Origin: Acidimicrobiales bacterium
Lineage (GTDB): Bacteria; Actinomycetota; Acidimicrobiia; Acidimicrobiales; CADCSY01
DNA length: 9,772 nucleotides
NCBI GenBank assembly: GCA_030447125.1
Contig: JAUJLZ010000055.1
Location: forward strand, 1 to 9,772
Direction of reading: 5' to 3'
Part shown: piece by piece, positions 1 through 4,974 of the stretch
Numbering within the stretch: position 1 is the stretch's first letter
Layout of the letters: each line of letters begins with the position of its first letter
The notes under the pieces: model-generated
Told to the model about the DNA's origin: nothing
What the model saw: only the letters and a program-made list of their open reading frames with translations
The model's database searches: none
Made by a program: the position numbers and the translations under genes

Positions 1-234
1 CAGCGAAGACGCGATCTGTGTTTGGGCGGCCAGGCGCTCTCGAGCAGGCTCGGAGTAACGGAGCTCTACCGCACGGTAGACACCAAGTGCCAGACTGAGC
101 CCCAAGCCGAGCCCCAGCATGAGCAGGGGGGGAACGACCTCGCCCCTCCTCGCTATGGCGACCGGCACCGCGCCCATGCCACCGAGAAGCAGTCCGAAAC
201 CGCCGAACACCACGACGAATTGCTTGAAGCCCAT
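1..234 (-). CDS. Partial small membrane protein, unknown function (runs off the left edge)
   Basis: An open minus-strand frame begins with ATG at 234 and is still open at base 1, giving 78 residues without a stop. The translation starts MGFKQFVVVFGGFGLLLGGM. It shows two hydrophobic segments, about residues 6-28 and 36-53, separated by a short basic turn (ARRGE), then a soluble tail rich in charged residues. That is the pattern of a small two-helix inner-membrane protein with a cytoplasmic tail. The ATG directly abuts the TAG of the small frame upstream, so the two are probably translated together. I do not recognise the family. An opposite-strand frame (22-498) is rejected because its translation is arginine-, histidine- and proline-rich with no domain. 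The frame is fairly secure, the function unknown. Confidence 0.5.
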   Translation of the reverse strand, partial: MGFKQFVVVFGGFGLLLGGMGAVPVAIARRGEVVPPLLMLGLGLGLSLALGVYRAVELRYSEPARERLAAQTQIASSL

Positions 235-360
235 CTACTGGTCCATGAAGTAGTAGGTGACGGCGGCGATGACCAAGAACGGAGTCACCACCATCGCCCG
301 GCCCCAGGATCCTGGTCGACGTCGGATCGACCCACGTTGAGGCCGGTCCACCGCCGCCAC
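235..360 (-). CDS. Possible 41-residue single-span membrane peptide
   Basis: A short minus-strand frame starts at GTG 360, six bases past the stop of the ABC ATPase, and ends in TAG at 235-237, immediately before the ATG of the next membrane protein. It encodes about 41 residues: an arginine-rich N-terminal half followed by one hydrophobic stretch (VVTPFLVIAAVTYYFM) and a short end. The arginine-rich side would stay in the cytoplasm by the positive-inside rule. An internal ATG at 294 would give only 19 residues. The frame is also open upstream inside the ATPase gene, so the true start is uncertain. Tight packing behind the ATPase and against the next gene supports a real, translationally coupled gene. 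Family and function are unknown. Confidence 0.4.
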   Translation of the reverse strand: MAAVDRPQRGSIRRRPGSWGRAMVVTPFLVIAAVTYYFMDQ

Positions 361-365
361 CCCGG

Positions 366-1499
366 TCAGCCCGGGCTCGGGCGGGCGGTGGACGTGGTGG
401 CGCCCACGCTGCGGCGGGTGGCGGCGTGGAGGGCGTCGGGGGTGAGCACGCCGAGGAAGCGCTCACCGTCGACCACGGCCACCCAGCCGGCGTCGTAGAG
501 CAGCATCTCGGAGAAGGCGTCCTTCAGGCTTGCCCCCACGCTCACCGTCGCCTCCACCGGTCGGGCCCGGTCGCCGGCCTTGCCCTCCCCGCCAGCCCGG
601 GAACGGCTCAACCAGCCCCGGAGGCGGCGCTCGGGATCGACGACCACGGCGTACTCGGTGCCGTCGAGCTCCATCGAGCGGCGGGCGTCGGCCAGGGAGG
701 CGCCGGCCAGCACGAGCGGAGGTTGCTCCAGGTCGCCGGCGTCGATGGGCGTGACCTTGAGGCGCTTGAGGCCCCGGTCGGCACCCACGAAGTCGGCCAC
801 GAACTCGCTGGCCGGGTGGGCCAGCAGCTCGGCCGGGGTGTCGTGTTGGGCCAGGACCCCGCCCTGGGCCAGCACGGCGATGCGATCGCCCAGCTTCACC
901 GCCTCCTCGATGTCATGGGTCACGAACACCACCGTCTTGCGCAACTCGGCCTGGAGGCGCAGGAACTCGTTCTGGAGCCGCTCTCGGGTGATGGGGTCGA
1001 TGGCGCCGAAGGGCTCGTCCATCAACAGCACCGGCGGGTCGGCACCCAGGGCCCGGGCCACGCCCACCCGCTGGCGTTGCCCGCCGGAGAGCTGGTGGGG
1101 GTAGCGGTCCCGGTAGGTGGCGGGGTCGAGGCCGACCAGCTCGAGCAGCTCGTCGACCCGTTCCCCCACCCGGGCCTTGTCCCAGCCGAGGAGGCGGGGC
1201 ACGGTGCCCACGTTGGCGGCGATGTCCTGGTGGGGGAACAGCCCGATCTGTTGGATGACGTAGCCGATGCGCCGGCGCAGGGCGACGGGATCACCCGTGG
1301 TCACGTCGGTGCCGTCGAGCAGGATCCGGCCACTGGTGGGCTCGATCAGGCGGTTGACCATCTTCATGGTCGTGGTCTTGCCGCATCCCGACGGCCCGAC
1401 GAGCACGCACAGCTCCCCTTCGGCCACCTCGAGGCTGAGGTCGTCGACCGCCACCTGACCGCCGGGGAACCGCTTGGTGAGGTGGTCGAGGCGCAGCAC
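366..1499 (-). CDS. opuCA: Quaternary-amine (osmoprotectant) ABC transporter ATPase with C-terminal CBS pair
   Basis: This is the ATP-hydrolysing subunit of a glycine betaine/choline/carnitine-class importer, acting on the cytoplasmic face of the membrane. With the GTG start at 1499 it has 377 residues. Visible motifs are Walker A GPSGCGKT (35-42), the Q-loop in VIQQIGLF (81-88), signature LSGGQ (137-141), Walker B VLLMDEP (157-163) and the switch histidine in THD (H195). Residues about 245-368 form two CBS repeats, the type that senses ionic strength or nucleotides in OpuA/OpuC ATPases. The frame stays open to 1652, but that extension overlaps the divergent permease and is low-complexity, so GTG 1499, just before the conserved LRLDHLTKRF strand, is chosen. 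The partner permeases diverge from a 43-bp gap. Substrate is inferred from the family; the symbol is family-level. Confidence 0.9.
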   Translation of the reverse strand: MLRLDHLTKRFPGGQVAVDDLSLEVAEGELCVLVGPSGCGKTTTMKMVNRLIEPTSGRILLDGTDVTTGDPVALRRRIGYVIQQIGLFPHQDIAANVGTVPRLLGWDKARVGERVDELLELVGLDPATYRDRYPHQLSGGQRQRVGVARALGADPPVLLMDEPFGAIDPITRERLQNEFLRLQAELRKTVVFVTHDIEEAVKLGDRIAVLAQGGVLAQHDTPAELLAHPASEFVADFVGADRGLKRLKVTPIDAGDLEQPPLVLAGASLADARRSMELDGTEYAVVVDPERRLRGWLSRSRAGGEGKAGDRARPVEATVSVGASLKDAFSEMLLYDAGWVAVVDGERFLGVLTPDALHAATRRSVGATTSTARPSPG

Positions 1500-1542
1500 G
1501 GGTCCCCTGACGCTACCGGCGCCGAGCGGGTACAACGGGGCG
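1500..1542. promoter_or_regulatory. 43-bp divergent promoter region between transporter ATPase and permeases
   Basis: Only 43 bases separate the two transporter transcription units. On the plus strand, CTGACG (1507-1512), an 18-base spacer and TACAAC (1531-1536) are followed by six bases and the GTG at 1543, which would place the transcript start on the start codon. On the minus strand, TAGCGT (1515-1510) matches TANNNT and would start the ATPase mRNA about four bases before its GTG. The two promoters would overlap almost completely. Matches are partial and were read by eye. Confidence 0.35.
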
Positions 1543-2205
1543 GTGGCGAGCCGGCAACCGTGGGTTGACTGGGAGTGGGTGGGAAGCCACCGCCCTCTCA
1601 TCCTCGACCTGGCCCGCGAGCACCTCGAGTTGACGGTGCTGGCCGTGGCCATCGGCGTGGCCGTGTCGTTCCCCCTGGCCCTGGCCGCCCGGCGTTGGCC
1701 CCGGCTGTACCCGCCGGTGCTGACGGCCAGCGGCGTGGTCTACGCCATCCCGTCCCTGGCCCTGTTCGCCTTGTTGCTGCCCTGGACCGGGCTCTCCCGC
1801 ACCACCGCGCTCATCGGCCTGGTGGGCTACACACTGCTCATCCTGGTCCGCAACATCGTGGCCGGGCTCGACGGGGTGGCCGACGAGGTCAAGGAGTCGG
1901 CCACCGGGCTCGGCTACGGCAACATCCGACGGCTGGTGGCGGTGGAGCTGCCCCTGGCCCTGCCGGCCATCGTGGCCGGGGTGCGCATCGCCACCGTGAC
2001 CACGATCGGACTGGTGACGGTGGCCGCCCTGATCGGCCACGGCGGCTTGGGTCAGCTCATCCTCGACGGGCTCAACCGCGACTTCCGCACGCCGCTGGTC
2101 GTGGGCTCGGTGCTGTCGGTGGCCATGGCCGCGGTGGCCGACGTGGCCCTGCTCGTGACCCAGCGTCGCCTCACCCCCTGGGTGGGGCCCGGGGGTCGAG
2201 GCTGA
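1543..2205 (+). CDS. Osmoprotectant ABC transporter permease 1
   Basis: An integral membrane permease of the OpuCB/OpuCD (ProW-like) family with 220 residues from GTG 1543. Hydrophobic segments lie at about 29-49, 58-80, 87-107, 136-164 and 183-206. The cytoplasmic EAA-type loop that contacts the ATPase is at about 117-148 (ESATGLGYGN then ELPLALPAIVAG). The GLVTVAALIGHGGLG segment (156-170) is typical of this family. An earlier in-frame ATG at 1474 lies inside the divergent ATPase gene and is rejected. GTG 1543 sits at the predicted transcription start of a TACAAC -10 box and lacks a well-spaced Shine-Dalgarno, so the mRNA may be leaderless. The stop is one base before the start of permease 2, so the two are co-translated and probably form a heterodimer. 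Confidence 0.88.
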   Translation: MASRQPWVDWEWVGSHRPLILDLAREHLELTVLAVAIGVAVSFPLALAARRWPRLYPPVLTASGVVYAIPSLALFALLLPWTGLSRTTALIGLVGYTLLILVRNIVAGLDGVADEVKESATGLGYGNIRRLVAVELPLALPAIVAGVRIATVTTIGLVTVAALIGHGGLGQLILDGLNRDFRTPLVVGSVLSVAMAAVADVALLVTQRRLTPWVGPGGRG

Positions 2206-2206
2206 C

Positions 2207-2917
2207 GTGGGCTTCCTGGCCGACGTGCTTGCGTGGTTCAACGACCGGGCCAACTGGCGGGGCGAAGCCGGTCTGGCCAACCTCATCGGCGAGCACCTCT
2301 GGGTCTGCGCCGTAGCGATGGCCGTGGCCCTGGCCGTGGCCCTGCCCCTCGGCCTGGTGCTCGGGCACCTCGGCCGCGGTGGGGTGGTGGCCATCAACGT
2401 GTCCAACGTCGGCAGGGCCCTGCCCTCCTTCGCCGTGTTGGTGATCGCCCTGCAGCTCTCGTCGATCGGCACCACGCCGGCGCTGGTGGCCCTGGTGGCC
2501 CTGGCCATCCCGCCCATGGTCACCAACAGCTACGTCGGGGTCCGGGGAGTCGACGCCGACCTGGTGGAGTCGGCCCGGGGGATGGGCATGACCCGACGCC
2601 AGCTCTTCCTCGCCGTCGAGCTGCCCCTGGCCCTGCCCCTGGTCATGGCCGGGGTGCGCACCGCCGCCGTGCAGGTGGTGGGCACCGCGACCCTTGCGGC
2701 CCTGGTGGGCTACGGCGGTCTCGGGGCGCTGGTGATCCTGGGTCTGCGCACCGGCGACAACGTGGAGGTCTTCGCCGGCGCCCTGGCCGTGGCCGTGTTG
2801 GCGCTGGTCACGGAGGTGGTGCTGGGCCGGGTCCAGCGGGCCCTGAACCCGGCGCCGTTGCGCCGGGCCGCCCGGGGCGCCGAGGAGGTCGAGTTGGCCG
2901 CGCCTCGTCCGCTCTGA
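2207..2917 (+). CDS. Osmoprotectant ABC transporter permease 2
   Basis: The second membrane subunit of the importer has 236 residues from GTG 2207, one base after the TGA of permease 1. Hydrophobic stretches are at about 31-54, 73-84, 89-107, 136-172 and 188-206. The EAA-type loop is at about 120-149 (ESARGMGMTRRQ then ELPLALPLVMAG), closely parallel to that of permease 1, so the two look like paralogues forming a heterodimeric pore. TATLAALVGYGGLG (160-173) is the family's conserved segment. The C-terminal 25 residues are polar, with arginine and glutamate, and probably face the cytoplasm. The binding-protein gene normally found next to the permeases is displaced by about 1 kb by an opposite-strand gene. 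Confidence 0.88.
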   Translation: MGFLADVLAWFNDRANWRGEAGLANLIGEHLWVCAVAMAVALAVALPLGLVLGHLGRGGVVAINVSNVGRALPSFAVLVIALQLSSIGTTPALVALVALAIPPMVTNSYVGVRGVDADLVESARGMGMTRRQLFLAVELPLALPLVMAGVRTAAVQVVGTATLAALVGYGGLGALVILGLRTGDNVEVFAGALAVAVLALVTEVVLGRVQRALNPAPLRRAARGAEEVELAAPRPL

Positions 2918-2999
2918 GGGCGCGGCCTCGCCGTCGTCGTCGTGGTCGTAGCGGCTGGTGGCCGTCCGTCGTGGGCCCGACCACCCAGGGTGGAGGCGC

Positions 3000-3860
3000 T
3001 CAGGACGCGCCGAAGTCGTCCCGGTGGGCCTCGGCCACCTGGCGGTAATCCCGAGCCGGGCGCCCCGTGACCTGCTCGACCGTGTTGGTCACGGTGGCGG
3101 CATGGCCGTTGCGGGTCGTCTGGTACAGCGCCACCACGGCATCGGCCAGCCAGTCGGGGAGACCGGCATCGGTGAGGTTGGCCCGGAACTGCTCGGCGGG
3201 CAGGTCGACGTAGCGGACCGGGCGCCCGAGGACGTCGGCGAGCACCCGGGCGGCCTCGGGCAGGGTGAGCGACGCCGGCCCGGTCAGCTCGTAGACCTTA
3301 CCGGCGTGTCCCGGCGTGGTGAGCACCGTGGTGGCCACGGCGGCGATGTCGCTGATGTCGGCGTAAGCGCTGGTGCCGTCGCCGGTCATGCCGTACCACG
3401 TGCCCTCGGTGGCGACCGTGGCCACGGGCAGGAGGTGGGCCTGCATGAACCCCGACGTGCGCAGGACGGTCCACGACAGGCCCGAAGCCATGAGGTGATC
3501 GTCGATCTCGGCGTGCCAGCGGGCAAAGGCGGTGGGCGAGGACCGGCTGGCGCCCATCACCGACAGGGCTACGACGTGGTCCACACCGGCTCGCCCGGCG
3601 GCGTCGACGGCGGCCTGCTCCCGGGCGACCTGATCGGGGTGCGGAGGCGACAGCAAGAAGGCGTGGTCGCATCCCTGCATGGCCGCCTCGATGGTCTCGG
3701 GCTGGTCGAGGTCGCCGTCGACGACCTCGACACCGAGGGCTTCCAGGCGCTCCCGGCTGACGGGGGAATGGGCCAGGGCCCGCACGGCCACGCCCTGGTC
3801 GGCGAGGTGGGGGAGCAGGGTCCGTCCGACGGTCCCGGTGGGGCCGGTGATGAGGATCAT
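3000..3860 (-). CDS. NmrA-like atypical SDR, NAD(P)-binding protein
   Basis: This encodes 286 residues from ATG 3860 to TGA 3000. The N-terminus MILITGPTGTVG carries a GxxGxxG dinucleotide-binding turn (G6, G9, G12). It is followed by a Rossmann fold with the acidic VVDGDLDQPETI segment around 46-57, where this family often contacts the nucleotide. No Tyr-x-x-x-Lys catalytic pair is evident; the equivalent region reads ARWHAEIDDHLM. This fits the atypical NmrA/HSCARG/QorB-like group, which includes redox sensors and quinone or NAD(P)H oxidoreductases. It is probably a soluble cytoplasmic protein. It is convergent with permease 2 (82-bp gap) and divergent from the binding-protein gene (79-bp gap), so it interrupts the importer locus on the opposite strand. 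The substrate cannot be told from sequence; no link to osmoprotectants is evident. Confidence 0.85.
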   Translation of the reverse strand: MILITGPTGTVGRTLLPHLADQGVAVRALAHSPVSRERLEALGVEVVDGDLDQPETIEAAMQGCDHAFLLSPPHPDQVAREQAAVDAAGRAGVDHVVALSVMGASRSSPTAFARWHAEIDDHLMASGLSWTVLRTSGFMQAHLLPVATVATEGTWYGMTGDGTSAYADISDIAAVATTVLTTPGHAGKVYELTGPASLTLPEAARVLADVLGRPVRYVDLPAEQFRANLTDAGLPDWLADAVVALYQTTRNGHAATVTNTVEQVTGRPARDYRQVAEAHRDDFGAS

Positions 3861-3902
3861 CTGCCCATCATGGCCCCTGCCGACCAGAAGCGAAGGGGCC
3901 AG

Positions 3903-3939
3903 TCGACACCGGCCGCGCTGCGACCCCTACGCTCCAGGT
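3903..3939 (+). promoter_or_regulatory. Candidate leaderless promoter of the binding-protein gene
   Basis: TCGACA (3903-3908) matches TTGACA at five of six positions. After 19 bases comes TACGCT (3928-3933), which fits TANNNT, and exactly six bases later the ATG at 3940. Transcription would begin at the A of the start codon. No well-spaced Shine-Dalgarno precedes the ATG (only AGG two bases away), which agrees with a leaderless mRNA. The opposite-strand gene also starts into this 79-bp gap; a weaker CATGAT (3872-3867) lies six bases before its ATG. Confidence 0.45.
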
Positions 3940-4920
3940 ATGGCGCTCACGTCGGTCCGCTTTCGCCCCCTCCTCGGTCTTCTCCTGGCCGGCACGCTGG
4001 CCTTCGCCGGCTGTGCCGACTCCGATCCGTCGACCGTCGAGAGCGGCCCGAGCGATGCGGCTGGTGACGCCGCAGGAGAAGCTACCGAGCTCGGCTTCCA
4101 GCCCCTTGAACCGGGGGCGGTGACGGTGACCGCCCTGGAGCAGGGCGACATCGACTTGGCCGTGCTGTTCTCCACGGTCGGGGCCATCGCTGCCAACGAC
4201 TGGGTCGTCCTCGAGGACGACCGGGGCCTCCAGGGCTCGGAGAACATCACCCCCCTGGTGCGCACCGAGGCCGTCGATGACACCGCCGCCGAGGCCCTCA
4301 ACCAGGTGTCGGCGGCGCTGACCACCGAGGCGATCACCGAGCTCAACCAGCGGGTCGACGGCGACAAGGAAGACCCGGCCGCGGTGGCTCGGGACTTCCT
4401 CGAAGCCCAGGGCCTGCTCGACGTGGCCGACCCCCAGGGCTCGGGCTCGCTCACCGTCGGTTCGGCCAACTTCACCGAGAGCCAGATCATGGCCCACATG
4501 TACGCCGAGGCGCTGCGGGCGCACGGCTACGACGTGACCGTGGAGGCCAACCTCGGCTCCCGGGAGCAGGTGACCTACCCCTCGCTGGTGAACGGCGAGC
4601 TCGACATCGTCCCCGAGTACCTCCAGAGCCTGCTCGCCTTCCTCGACCCCGAGGCCACCTCGGTCACCCCCGAAGAAGGCGTGGCCCGCATCGAGGAGCT
4701 GCTACCCGAGGACCTCACCCTCCTGGAGCCCTCGCAGGCCCAGGACCAGAACGCCCTGGTGGTCACCGCCGAGACGGCGGAGCAGTACGGCTTGGAGAAG
4801 GTGTCCGACCTGCTCGAGGTGGAGGAGCGCTTGGTGCTGGGCGGCCCGCCCGAGTGCCCGCAGCGCCCGCTGTGCCTGCCCGGCTACGAGGACGTCTACG
4901 GGCTGCGCTTCGACGCCTGA
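3940..4920 (+). CDS. Lipoprotein osmoprotectant-binding protein with circularly permuted domain order
   Basis: The 326-residue extracytoplasmic receptor of the importer. Residues 1-24 form a signal peptide ending at AFAGC, with Cys25 as the probable lipidation site (Phe at -3 is unusual). Residues 26-50 are an Ala/Gly/Asp/Ser linker. Residues about 51-160 then carry motifs that in the OpuCC/OsmX family form the C-terminal half: TALEQGDIDLAVLFST (64-79), WVVLEDD (88-94), TPLVRTE (104-110) and the usual terminal segment DKEDPAAVARDFL (142-154). A short linker (161-169) leads to SLTVGSANFTES (170-181), normally the start of the mature protein, then NGELDIVPEY (218-227), QDQNALVVTAE (268-278) and GGPPECPQRP (301-310). 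The protein ends at YGLRFDA, where the usual protein would continue into the block found here at 51. An upstream in-frame ATG (3679) lies within the opposite-strand gene and would spoil the signal peptide. Ligand class is inferred from the neighbouring permeases and ATPase. Confidence 0.87.
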   Translation: MALTSVRFRPLLGLLLAGTLAFAGCADSDPSTVESGPSDAAGDAAGEATELGFQPLEPGAVTVTALEQGDIDLAVLFSTVGAIAANDWVVLEDDRGLQGSENITPLVRTEAVDDTAAEALNQVSAALTTEAITELNQRVDGDKEDPAAVARDFLEAQGLLDVADPQGSGSLTVGSANFTESQIMAHMYAEALRAHGYDVTVEANLGSREQVTYPSLVNGELDIVPEYLQSLLAFLDPEATSVTPEEGVARIEELLPEDLTLLEPSQAQDQNALVVTAETAEQYGLEKVSDLLEVEERLVLGGPPECPQRPLCLPGYEDVYGLRFDA

Positions 4921-4934
4921 GGCGTTGCCAAAGG

Positions 4935-4954
4935 CCCGACAGAACGGAGTCGGG
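4935..4954. terminator. Weak hairpin between convergent genes
   Basis: CCCGAC (4935-4940) and GTCGGG (4949-4954) form a 6-bp GC-rich stem with an 8-base loop in the 54-bp gap between the binding-protein gene and the converging Mo-subunit gene. No T-run follows on either strand, so it could only be an I-shaped terminator of the type proposed for high-GC actinobacteria. Confidence 0.25.
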
Positions 4955-4974
4955 GTGGGGTGGGGCGACCTCGC

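Noticed and set aside
426..1568. Long plus-strand open frame (380 codons) opposite the ATPase
   Set aside because: Its translation is a His/Gly/Ala/Val-rich low-complexity product with no domain, while the minus strand encodes a complete ATPase with all motifs; high GC creates such antisense frames.
1500..1652. N-terminal extension of the ATPase
   Set aside because: It overlaps the divergent permease, contains no conserved sequence, and a GTG at 1499 stands right before the conserved ABC N-terminus.
2981..2993. Palindrome CCACCCAGGGTGG between convergent genes
   Set aside because: Only a 4-bp stem is possible with a realistic loop and no T-run follows; too weak to call a terminator.
2958..4067. 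Plus-strand open frame of 369 codons across the NmrA-like gene
   Set aside because: It is a Gly/Arg/His-rich shadow; the opposite strand has a clear Rossmann protein and the frame runs into the binding-protein gene out of phase.
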